DNA from: a bacterium
GTDB taxonomy: Bacteria; Patescibacteriota; Minisyncoccia; Phycocordibacterales; UBA9973
Assembly (NCBI GenBank): GCA_021824345.1
Contig: JAKAKW010000010.1
Coordinates: 1-48,986 of the forward strand
Length of the DNA stretch: 48,986 nucleotides
Direction: 5' to 3'
Shown here: piece by piece, positions 40,069 through 47,095 of the stretch
Layout: every line of letters begins with the position of its first letter
Numbering within the stretch: position 1 is the first letter of the stretch
The notes under the pieces: generated by a model
The model's database searches: none
Told to the model about the DNA's origin: nothing
Seen by the model: the letters and a program-made list of their open reading frames with translations, nothing else
Translations under genes and position numbers: made by a program

Positions 40069-41952
40069 ATGAAAAAGGCATTTAAAAAAATCTTCGCCTC
40101 CGCTATTTTGCTTCTTCTGGCCACCGGCATGCTTTTGCCGGCAAATTATGCGTTAGCGCAGGATGTATCGCATCCTCTCATAATATCTGCTGGAAAATCC
40201 GGTAATGATATATACGTAACGGCAAAAACTTACAATCTCGGAAATAAATCAATCGTTTTTTCAGCTATTCCATCTACTGGTGTTTCTTTCACTTCCGCAG
40301 ACGGAACAAACCAGCCGTTGTGGGGAAAATGTCAAACTGGAGATACCACTCCAAGCAATTATGTCACTTCTTGTTCCGTATATTTGAAGATCAACAACTC
40401 CGGTACATACAGCGTATCCGCTTCCACAAACTATAATGGCACATTGGATTCAAATACAATCAACGTAGCGATGGGCGCCGACGGCACTGTTACAATAAAT
40501 AATTGTTCCACAGGTGAAACGCCGGATAAAAACGGAGTCTGTGTCCCAGCCACCAGCAAAGGCGTGGCGCTATCTGCCGTGTTGCCAAACAAGGGAACCA
40601 CCCTTGCCCCTGGGCTGGGAGCGACCGTAACAGCCGCTCTTGTGTCAACAGACGGAGAAGCGAAAACTTTCAAATTTTTTACGAATGGAAACGGAACATT
40701 CCAACCTGCAACTTGCGATGTGCCAGCGGTTAAATCAGGACAATCCCAGTCTTGCTCTGTCGTATTCGGGTCAATGGATGAGGGAACATACATGCTTAAT
40801 GCCAATGTATATAAAAAAGGAGACCTCACCGCAAACGGAGCTCTTGGTTATCCTTCGCATGGAGTGGAAGTAACAGTAAAGAGCCCTTATGCAGTAAATA
40901 TAAATGGCTCAACCGCAAGCCCGGAAAGTTGCGCAAGAATGAGTCCGCCGAAAGCTTATGACAGCGCCACAAATCAGTGCGTGGCGACCACAAATATGAC
41001 TTACACCCCGCTGGTCGGCTTGCCCGGCATGCCGGCGGGACAGCCGTATGACACCAGCCAGAAATGTGCGTTCGGCGACTACTTCAATATTGTATTCAAG
41101 GCGATAATAGGCCTTTGCGCAGTATTGGCAATGGTTATGCTGGTGTATGGCGGTATAGAATATATGACCGGGGGAACTATTTCTGAAAAAGAGAACGGCA
41201 AAGGGACGATCACTAACGCCATCCTTGGCCTTCTTATTGTTCTTGGAAGTTACGCCCTGCTTAACACCTTAAATCCCCAGCTCTTGAATGTATGCTTACA
41301 GTTACAACAGCAGACCGTAGTAGTAACGCCCATTCAAGAATTTGAAATAACAGGAGCCCAAAGTTCTTCTTTCAATGCCGCGCCGATCAAAATAAACTTT
41401 GACAAAGACGCTTATCCTGCAGCAAAAGCCGCTTCATTAAAAACCGGAGTAAAAATATCTCTTATACTGGCAATATTCCAACAAGAAACAAACTACGGAA
41501 AAAACGTAGGCGGTTGCAGATATAATGATGTAGCGGCCCAAATGAAACCTACAGAGCAGACCATCTTCGAAAGAATTATGAAAGACATGGGAAAAAATCC
41601 AACTGACGTACCGGTATCTTGCGCCCTAAAATCAGGCGGGGGGTATGCAGGGCACGGAGGAGCAATGGGGCTTGCCCAGGCTCTACCTTCAACCTGGCAG
41701 CAGTATGAAACTGAAGCAAAATCAAATCTTGGAAAATCTGCTCTAGACCCGTGGAATCCGAATGATGCATTGATGTTTATTGGAGTATTTATGAAACATA
41801 ACGGTGGTCTTGAAAGTCCGTACAACGGCGCGTGTAAATACTTCGGGCAATGCAGTTTTGGCGGAGTAGATTACGCTTCACAGGTGGTAGGAAAAATGGC
41901 CAGCCTTGATCAACAAATTGCTGATGAAATCAAAAAAGGGCAAATTAATTAA
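40069..41952 (+). CDS. VirB2-like pilin segment joined to a lytic transglycosylase domain
   Basis: 627 residues. Signal peptide (residues 1-31), an Ig-like N-terminal region (32-280), then a pair of membrane helices (about 340-362 FNIVFKAIIGLCAVLAMVML, and 383-400 ITNAILGLLIVLGSYALL) with the spacing and VYGGIEYMTGG loop of VirB2/TrbC-type pilins. A C-terminal SLT-like domain follows: catalytic Glu at about 473 in FQQETNYGKN and GAMGLAQALPSTW near 531. VirB1-type muramidases open the wall for the secretion channel, and VirB2 builds the pilus. Having both in one chain is unusual. The same promoterless run places it near VirB4. Confidence 0.82.
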   Translation: MKKAFKKIFASAILLLLATGMLLPANYALAQDVSHPLIISAGKSGNDIYVTAKTYNLGNKSIVFSAIPSTGVSFTSADGTNQPLWGKCQTGDTTPSNYVTSCSVYLKINNSGTYSVSASTNYNGTLDSNTINVAMGADGTVTINNCSTGETPDKNGVCVPATSKGVALSAVLPNKGTTLAPGLGATVTAALVSTDGEAKTFKFFTNGNGTFQPATCDVPAVKSGQSQSCSVVFGSMDEGTYMLNANVYKKGDLTANGALGYPSHGVEVTVKSPYAVNINGSTASPESCARMSPPKAYDSATNQCVATTNMTYTPLVGLPGMPAGQPYDTSQKCAFGDYFNIVFKAIIGLCAVLAMVMLVYGGIEYMTGGTISEKENGKGTITNAILGLLIVLGSYALLNTLNPQLLNVCLQLQQQTVVVTPIQEFEITGAQSSSFNAAPIKINFDKDAYPAAKAASLKTGVKISLILAIFQQETNYGKNVGGCRYNDVAAQMKPTEQTIFERIMKDMGKNPTDVPVSCALKSGGGYAGHGGAMGLAQALPSTWQQYETEAKSNLGKSALDPWNPNDALMFIGVFMKHNGGLESPYNGACKYFGQCSFGGVDYASQVVGKMASLDQQIADEIKKGQIN

Positions 41953-41955
41953 TCC

Positions 41956-43224
41956 ATGAAAACCCGAAACATAATCTTATTGGTAATAGTGCTGGTGCTG
42001 GTCGCCGCGGGGGTGTGGGGATTTCTGCTTTCCCGCCGGCCGAGCGCGAGCCCTTCTTCTTCGGCCGGAGAAAATTTTGTTTCCACTCTTTGGCCGTTTG
42101 GTAATACGAGCCAGAACGCTCCTCAATCCGCGCAAACTCCTCCGGCAAACGTATCCGGATATCAGCCTCCGTCGGGAGGGCAAAACGCTCCGGCGGTAAG
42201 CTTGCGGCAAATATCCAGCATGCCGATTGCCGGCTATGGAGTTTTTATGAAACAGCGCTATGGAGCGGCCGGGACGGAAAATGCGCCATACGTGCGCTAC
42301 GCGGACAGAACAAACGGAAATATTTATCAGACTTTTGCCGATAATATACAAGAGCGCCAATTTTCTCAGACTGAAGTGCCGGGTTTGCATGAAGCTTTGT
42401 TCGGAGGGAGCGGGGAAGACGTAATAATGCGCTACCTGAAAAGCGATCAAGCAACCATAGAAACGTACGACGGAACCGTTCCGTCGGAAGTGTTGGGGGG
42501 AGATACTTCGGCGGCGAACAATCAGCTTACGGGAACCTTTCTGCCGGAAAATATTTCAGAAGTTTCCGTTTCTCCTGACTTTTCAAATATTTTTTATATA
42601 GTTCCTTCCGGTAATGGAGCTGCGGGGGTAACCGCAAGCATGTCGGGAGGTTCAAAAACTCAGATTTTTTCTTCATCCTTCACCGAATGGATGCCCCAAT
42701 GGCCGAACAAAAGAATGATAACGCTGACAACCAAGGCCTCCGGCACGGCAAACGGATATATGTATTCAATAGACCCGTTGACGAAGGATTTTGAAAAAAT
42801 TATTGGGGGAATAAGCGGACTGACCACCCTCACGAGTCCGAGCGGGAGGTTGGTGCTTTATGCGGACAATAATCTTTCCCTTAAAGTATACAATCGAGAT
42901 ACCGGACAGAGCGTATCCATGGGAGTCAATACTTTGCCTGAAAAATGCGTTTGGGGCGGCGCTAATGACGCAATTTACTGCGCTGTGCCGAAGTACGTGC
43001 AAAACGGTTTATACCCGGATGATTGGTACCAGGGAACCGTATCCTTTTCCGATTCAATTTGGAAGCTTGATCCATCAAACGGAAGCACAACCATGATAGC
43101 TGATCCGGGAACGGTGGCGGGGGTAGGGGATGTGGATGCTGTAAATTTAAAGCTTGATCAGAGCGAAAATTATCTTTTCTTCATGGACAAAAAAAGCTCG
43201 TATCTATACGAGCTGGCGCTATAA
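41956..43224 (+). CDS. Membrane-anchored beta-propeller-like protein
   Basis: 422 residues. An N-terminal membrane anchor (about residues 5-26, IILLVIVLVLVAAGVWGFLL) is followed by a Ser/Pro/Gln/Asn-rich linker to about residue 85 and an extracellular domain with repeated strand pairs (VSVSPDFSNIFYIVPSGNGA, SPSGRLVLYADNN, LDQSENYLFFMD), a pattern like WD40/TolB propellers. No enzyme motif. It is the last gene of the secretion-like run and is followed by element C acting as terminator. A coding-strand inverted repeat (CCGGCCGA/TTCGGCCGG) sits in the linker. Confidence 0.75.
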   Translation: MKTRNIILLVIVLVLVAAGVWGFLLSRRPSASPSSSAGENFVSTLWPFGNTSQNAPQSAQTPPANVSGYQPPSGGQNAPAVSLRQISSMPIAGYGVFMKQRYGAAGTENAPYVRYADRTNGNIYQTFADNIQERQFSQTEVPGLHEALFGGSGEDVIMRYLKSDQATIETYDGTVPSEVLGGDTSAANNQLTGTFLPENISEVSVSPDFSNIFYIVPSGNGAAGVTASMSGGSKTQIFSSSFTEWMPQWPNKRMITLTTKASGTANGYMYSIDPLTKDFEKIIGGISGLTTLTSPSGRLVLYADNNLSLKVYNRDTGQSVSMGVNTLPEKCVWGGANDAIYCAVPKYVQNGLYPDDWYQGTVSFSDSIWKLDPSNGSTTMIADPGTVAGVGDVDAVNLKLDQSENYLFFMDKKSSYLYELAL

Positions 43225-43234
43225 ACATATATAA

Positions 43235-43342
43235 AGACCCCGGAACATTTCCGAGCGGGGTGTCTCGCAGGCCGGCGGGCCGAGAGGCAGCGCTGGGCCA
43301 GCAGGCCCAGACAGCGACCCCGCGAGGGAAGTTCCGGGGTCT
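43235..43342. repeat. Nested palindromic element C, also a likely terminator
   Basis: 108 bp between convergent genes. Perfect 12-bp outer arms (43235-43246, 43331-43342), an inner GCGGGGT/ACCCCGC stem, and two side hairpins (CTCG...CGAG, and CTGGGCC/GGCCCAG) make a three-way junction. Read on the minus strand, its inner ends are TTCCCTCGCGGGGTC and ACCCCGCTCGGAA, matching the other elements. A T-rich stretch follows on the plus strand, so it can terminate the secretion-like operon. Confidence 0.75.
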
Positions 43343-43356
43343 GTATATTAATTTTT

Positions 43357-43875
43357 TTACAATTCCCCGATATACTTGATCACCACCCGGCGTTCCCGGC
43401 CGGCTCCTTCAGACTCGGTTTTCAAATCCGTCGCGTCTGAAAGAAATTCATGAATCACCCTGCGCTCAAAAGCCGGCATCGGATCCACTTCAATGTTTGA
43501 TTTGAAATATCTGGCCCTTTCCGCCATCATGTGAGCAACAGAGCGCACGTTTTCCACTCTTCTCTTTTGAAATCCGTTTATGTCTATTACTATTCCATAA
43601 TTAGAATTCCCTTCATTTTCGCTTTCTTCTTTTTCTGCGCCTTCCTCCTCCGAAGCTTTTTTCTCCGTTTTTGCGTCTATCATTTTTCGAATCAAATGAT
43701 TAAGAGCGAACACCGCCTCTCCGCTTCTGTCAAAAAAAGGCTTGGGGTTTTCAACTTCCACCGAAAACCAGGTTGCTTTGGACCCGTCCTGCTCTTCCAA
43801 AGATACTCCCGATAGAGGCACGGAAAGCTTTTCAAAAAATTCCCTTATTAAGCTTTGAACATCATTTTTTTCCAT
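43357..43875 (-). CDS. jag: RNA-binding protein KhpB/Jag
   Basis: 172 residues. A KH-like N-terminal domain (LIREFFEKLSVPLSGVSLEEQ ... ENPKPFFDRSGEAVFALNHL, and IVIDINGFQKRR) is followed by the R3H domain with PMPAFERRVIHEFLSD, where the Arg and the His three residues after its partner are intact. An acidic linker (EEEGAEKEESENEG) replaces part of the inter-strand loop. The protein binds RNA and is found next to yidC in most bacteria. Its start overlaps the yidC end by 14 bases, implying coupled translation. Confidence 0.93.
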   Translation of the reverse strand: MEKNDVQSLIREFFEKLSVPLSGVSLEEQDGSKATWFSVEVENPKPFFDRSGEAVFALNHLIRKMIDAKTEKKASEEEGAEKEESENEGNSNYGIVIDINGFQKRRVENVRSVAHMMAERARYFKSNIEVDPMPAFERRVIHEFLSDATDLKTESEGAGRERRVVIKYIGEL

Positions 43876-44635
43876 CTTTTTCGCTTTGTTCTTTCAGTCC
43901 CTCATTCCGCGCTTTGTTTTCCGCGTATATTTGCTGGCCTATGATGAAGATATTACTCGTAATCCAGTATAATGCAACCGCGCCGGAAACGCTGTAAGCG
44001 ATAAAGGCCACAACCAAGGGAAAAATGTATTTCATCTGCATGTTCATGCTCTTGGATAGATTTTCTTGAAATGATTTCTTTCCGTCCGGAGATGGTTGGC
44101 TTCCTGCCGGCGAGAGCACCGCGGATTTGGGCATGAAGTGCGCCTGAAAATACTGGGAAACGCCGGCCAAAATGGCCAGAGACAAACTTTTTCCGCCGAT
44201 GTCCGCAATGCCGAGAAAATTAAGGCTGGTATGGGCGGGAGCGTGAACGAAAGGATAAAGGATGGAGCTGTCAAAATTTATTCCTTTTAAAAACACGTAA
44301 TAAAGGGCGAAAATTATGGGCAGTTGAATCAATGTGACCAAGCATCCGGAAAGCGGGTTCACTTTCTTTTCCTTGTAAAGCTCCATGGTCAGCCGGGCTT
44401 GTTCTTCTTTTGATTTTCCGCTTTGTTTTATTTTATTTATTTCCGGCTCCAGCTTCTTCATCTTGATCTGGCTTTCTATGGAGTGCTGGGCGAAGGGAAA
44501 CAGAATAAGCTTTACTATTATAGTAAGCGCAATAATGGCGATTCCGACGTCCGCGCCGGGAATCACTGAAACTAAAAAGGCCAAAGCGTTCAGTAATGGC
44601 CTATACAATACATCATTCCATATTGCCGAGAACAT
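43862..44635 (-). CDS. yidC: YidC/Oxa1 membrane protein insertase
   Basis: 257 residues, the short form without the large periplasmic domain of Gram-negative YidC. The conserved core has IIALTIIVKLILFPFAQHS (first helix of the core), KMKKLEPEINKIK (cytoplasmic loop), NPLSGCLVTLIQLPIIFALY (the amphipathic Pro-rich block), and the last helices VVAFIAYSVSGAVALYWITSN. It inserts membrane proteins. An N-terminal Cys lipobox is not present. The C-terminal tail is charged (NEGLKEQSEKDGKK). Confidence 0.95.
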   Translation of the reverse strand: MFSAIWNDVLYRPLLNALAFLVSVIPGADVGIAIIALTIIVKLILFPFAQHSIESQIKMKKLEPEINKIKQSGKSKEEQARLTMELYKEKKVNPLSGCLVTLIQLPIIFALYYVFLKGINFDSSILYPFVHAPAHTSLNFLGIADIGGKSLSLAILAGVSQYFQAHFMPKSAVLSPAGSQPSPDGKKSFQENLSKSMNMQMKYIFPLVVAFIAYSVSGAVALYWITSNIFIIGQQIYAENKARNEGLKEQSEKDGKK

Positions 44636-44704
44636 TTCCTTATTCTATACGAAAACGCTGAAAAATCAAAGCTTTATGAATAAAACGCCGTGTTCTGTAT
44701 TTTT

Positions 44705-44914
44705 TTATTTGACTGGGTCTATGCGGTTCTTCTGCCACGGATGGCAGCGCATGATTCGCCAAACTGACTTTAAAGATCCTTTTGCGGGCCCGTATTTTCT
44801 TATTGCCTCCTTTGCGTATTCAGAACAAGTTGGATAAAAAACGCAGGAAGGTTTTTTAAGCGGGCTGATGTATTTTTGATATAAATTTATAAGGCTTATC
44901 AAAAATTTTTTCAT
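44705..44914 (-). CDS. yidD: Membrane protein insertion efficiency factor
   Basis: 69 residues. The signature LYQKYISPLKKPSCVFYPTCSEYAKEAI and the final CHPW are those of YidD, which aids YidC. Its start overlaps the rnpA stop by 4 bases. The gap of 69 bases to yidC contains nothing recognised. Confidence 0.95.
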   Translation of the reverse strand: MKKFLISLINLYQKYISPLKKPSCVFYPTCSEYAKEAIRKYGPAKGSLKSVWRIMRCHPWQKNRIDPVK

Positions 44915-45234
44915 TTTATTTTTTTCAGGAGAGAATTGATTTCTTTTTCCATGTCTAATTTCGATTTCTTTATCATAAACACCCCCCTGAAACCGTCGGG
45001 GAACAGGGGAAGAAGCTTTCGGGCAGCTGAATATCCTCTTCTTCTCAATAGATTCCGCTCTGTCGCTTTTTTGAAGGCAGATTTGGGCGCTACAAATGAA
45101 ACAGAAATCCCGGAAGCGCGTTTTCCGGGTTCAAATAAATATTTCAAGGACAGGTTGGCGGAACCGGCGAACTTTCCGGCGGAAAATATCTTTTCTACGG
45201 TCTTCCGATCCGCCCGCTGTCGCTTTTGTAGCAT
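44911..45234 (-). CDS. rnpA: Ribonuclease P protein component
   Basis: 107 residues. The RNR-type motif ATERNLLRRRGYSAARKL near residues 56-74 and the basic N terminus (LQKRQRADRKTVEKIF) identify RnpA. It binds the catalytic RNA of RNase P and 5' leaders of pre-tRNA. The start is one base after the rpmH stop, and its end overlaps yidD, so rpmH-rnpA-yidD are translationally linked. Confidence 0.94.
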   Translation of the reverse strand: MLQKRQRADRKTVEKIFSAGKFAGSANLSLKYLFEPGKRASGISVSFVAPKSAFKKATERNLLRRRGYSAARKLLPLFPDGFRGVFMIKKSKLDMEKEINSLLKKIK

Positions 45235-45235
45235 T

Positions 45236-45373
45236 TTAAACGGTGGTTGTTTTAGCTCGGCCCTTCCTTCTCCTTCTTTGAATTACTCTCTTTCCATTCT
45301 TCGTCTTTGATCTGGAAAGGAAGCCGTGGGCCTTAGCTCTTTTTCTTTTTTTGGGTTGATATGTCTGCGACAT
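45236..45373 (-). CDS. rpmH: 50S ribosomal protein L34
   Basis: 45 residues, too short for most gene lists. Translation on the minus strand gives [20 protein letters not shown] and then [20 protein letters not shown], the L34 pattern, ending in a short KTTTV tail. It ends one base before rnpA, the usual rpmH-rnpA order, and diverges from dnaA. A -35 TTGAAA, 17-bp spacer and TGG-TATACT lie upstream, with the -10 ending 6 bases before the ATG. Confidence 0.95.
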   Translation of the reverse strand: MSQTYQPKKRKRAKAHGFLSRSKTKNGKRVIQRRRRKGRAKTTTV

Positions 45374-45379
45374 GGGACG

Positions 45380-45408
45380 AGTATACCATGTTATCAACAG
45401 CTTTTCAA
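45380..45408 (-). promoter_or_regulatory. rpmH promoter, leaderless type
   Basis: -35 TTGAAA (45408-45403), 17-bp spacer, and extended -10 TGG-TATACT (-10 at 45385-45380) ending 6 bases before the rpmH ATG. The DnaA-box-like TTTTCAACA and TTATCAACA (45391-45410) overlap it. Confidence 0.65.
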
Positions 45409-45410
45409 CA
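45391..45410 (+). other. DnaA-box-like sites upstream of dnaA
   Basis: TTATCAACA (45391-45399) and TTTTCAACA (45402-45410), each one or two bases from TTATCCACA. They overlap the rpmH promoter and may allow DnaA to control both genes. Confidence 0.5.
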
Positions 45411-45454
45411 GAGTTAATAAGTTTTGCTGAATTTTACTAAAAATTTCATTGTAG

Positions 45455-45460
45455 TATAAT
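45455..45460 (+). promoter_or_regulatory. dnaA promoter -10
   Basis: TATAAT, perfect, with a TTTACT-type -35 16 bases upstream. It gives a leader of about 45 bases, unlike the leaderless genes. AAGAGG touches the ATG at 45510, too close for a standard Shine-Dalgarno sequence. Confidence 0.5.
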
Positions 45461-45509
45461 CCTTCTTTGAAAGCGAAAGAAAGTTACTAATCTTAACAAT
45501 CCCAAGAGG

Positions 45510-46853
45510 ATGGATACGAAACAATTTTGGAAAAAATGTTTGGCTGAGATAGAAACCGATTTATCAAAGGCTAATTTCAGTACCTGGTTCAAACATACCT
45601 CCATTCTGAAAGAAGAGGGGGGGACGGTGTATCTGGGCGTTCCAAACGAATTCGTTCGGGATTGGCTTAAAAATAAATATCATAAACTCATCACCAGGAC
45701 CATAGCGGAAGGCTTTGAAAATATGCGGGCGGTAGAATATGTGATTACAAAGACCGAACCGCAAAAGGAAGGCGAAGCGATAGGAAAAGAGGTTTTTGTA
45801 AACAGGGAGCTTCCCCTTAAAGACCTGTATATAAACCCCGAGGATAATTTGAACCCGCGCTATCGTTTTGACTCTTTTATCGTCGGATCCTTTAATGAGT
45901 TGGCGCATGCCGCCTCCCAAGCAATCATTGATAATCCCGGCACCAAATACAACCCTTTTTTCGTATACGGAGACACCGGCCTCGGTAAAACGCACCTTCT
46001 TCAGGCCATCGGAAACGCAATAAAGGAAAAGTATCAGAATAAAAAGGTTTATTACATGACGTTGGAAAAGTTTGCCACTGATTTTGTAAATGCCATGCAA
46101 AACAACCGGGCCAATTCATTTAAAGAAAAGCACCGGAAGTACGATCTTTTGATCATAGATGACATCCAATTCATAGATAAGATGGAAAAGATACAGGAAG
46201 AATTGTTCCACACCTTTAATACCTTCCATGAAAGCAGCAAGCAGATAATATTTTCCTCGGACAAGCATCCAAATTTCATTCCGGGTTTGGCGGACCGTTT
46301 AAAATCAAGGTTTTCTGCCGGCATGATAGTGGATATATCCAGGCCGGATTATGAGTCCAGGCTGGCCATATTGAAGATGAGGGCTAAAGAAAGCGGTTTG
46401 CCATTGGAAGAACCGGTACTGAAATACATAGCCGAATCCATAGAAGGGAATGTCAGAGAGCTTGAAGGAAACTTAAACGCTGTGGTGTGCCAATATCAGC
46501 TTAAAAACAAGCCTATCTCCCTCCTGGAAGCCAAAAACCTCATTAAAAACAACATTAGGCCAAAAAAGAACGTGGCAGTAAAGGATGTGGTAAAGGTCGT
46601 AAGCGAACACTACAACTTGGATGAAGCGTCCATTTACGACAAAACCAGAAGAAAAGAAATTGTCCGGGCAAGGCAGGTTGTGATGTATTTATTAAGAGAG
46701 GATTTTAACGTTTCCTACCCGATGATAGGCCAGAAGCTCGGGGGAAAAGATCACACTACGGTTATCCATTCTTATGAAAAAATAAAAAAGGACTTGAAAG
46801 AAGACGCCCAGCTTTTGCAAGAAATAGAAAACATAAGAGTGATGTTTAAATAG
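45510..46853 (+). CDS. dnaA: Chromosomal replication initiator DnaA
   Basis: 447 residues, normal length. Domain I (about 1-80) starts FWKKCLAEIETDLSKANFSTW. A short linker precedes the AAA+ domain: NPFFVYGDTGLGKTHLLQAIGN (Walker A near 153), LLIIDDIQFI (Walker B), and the arginine-finger region GLADRLKSRFSAGM. Domain IV has REIVRARQVVMYLLRE and LGGKDHTTVIHSYEKI, the helix-turn-helix DNA-binding signature. It melts the origin. Several TTATC-type boxes lie on both sides of the gene. Confidence 0.98.
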   Translation: MDTKQFWKKCLAEIETDLSKANFSTWFKHTSILKEEGGTVYLGVPNEFVRDWLKNKYHKLITRTIAEGFENMRAVEYVITKTEPQKEGEAIGKEVFVNRELPLKDLYINPEDNLNPRYRFDSFIVGSFNELAHAASQAIIDNPGTKYNPFFVYGDTGLGKTHLLQAIGNAIKEKYQNKKVYYMTLEKFATDFVNAMQNNRANSFKEKHRKYDLLIIDDIQFIDKMEKIQEELFHTFNTFHESSKQIIFSSDKHPNFIPGLADRLKSRFSAGMIVDISRPDYESRLAILKMRAKESGLPLEEPVLKYIAESIEGNVRELEGNLNAVVCQYQLKNKPISLLEAKNLIKNNIRPKKNVAVKDVVKVVSEHYNLDEASIYDKTRRKEIVRARQVVMYLLREDFNVSYPMIGQKLGGKDHTTVIHSYEKIKKDLKEDAQLLQEIENIRVMFK

Positions 46854-46856
46854 TGT

Positions 46857-47095
46857 TCATATCGCTGTTGAAAAACGACAAGAAAAGGATTGATAACTTG
46901 GTTATAAAACGAACAAAAAATTTATTGTAAAGAAAAAGTTGAATTTTAAACACATCATAAAAATAGTTATCAATAGATAATTAAAACGAGTTTTTCCAAA
47001 ATACCCTTTTAAAATAAACATTATCAAACGATATCCACATATCCACACACTTAATAATATTAATAGAATTTTATAAATATAAATTATAAACAACT
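46857..47095. other. Candidate replication origin (dnaA-dnaN spacer)
   Basis: 239 bases, strongly AT-rich. DnaA-box-like words: TTGATAAC (46890-46897, reverse), TTATCAATA (46967-46975), TTATCAAAC (47021-47029), and two adjacent ATATCCACA (47031-47039 and 47039-47047). An AT-only stretch follows (47050-47090), suited to strand opening. Position between dnaA and dnaN is the common bacterial origin site. Confidence 0.7.
47084..47089 (+). promoter_or_regulatory. -10 of dnaN, leaderless type
   Basis: TTATAA ends 6 bases before the dnaN ATG at 47096; the AT-rich context makes this less certain than other cases. Confidence 0.35.

Noticed and set aside
23387-43224. Complete conjugative element
   Set aside because: No relaxase, coupling ATPase, origin of transfer, integrase or flanking direct repeats were found in the window.
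43235-43342. tRNA-like or known structured RNA gene in element C
   Set aside because: The three-way junction lacks anticodon, T-arm and other conserved RNA motifs, and its ends match the repeat family instead.
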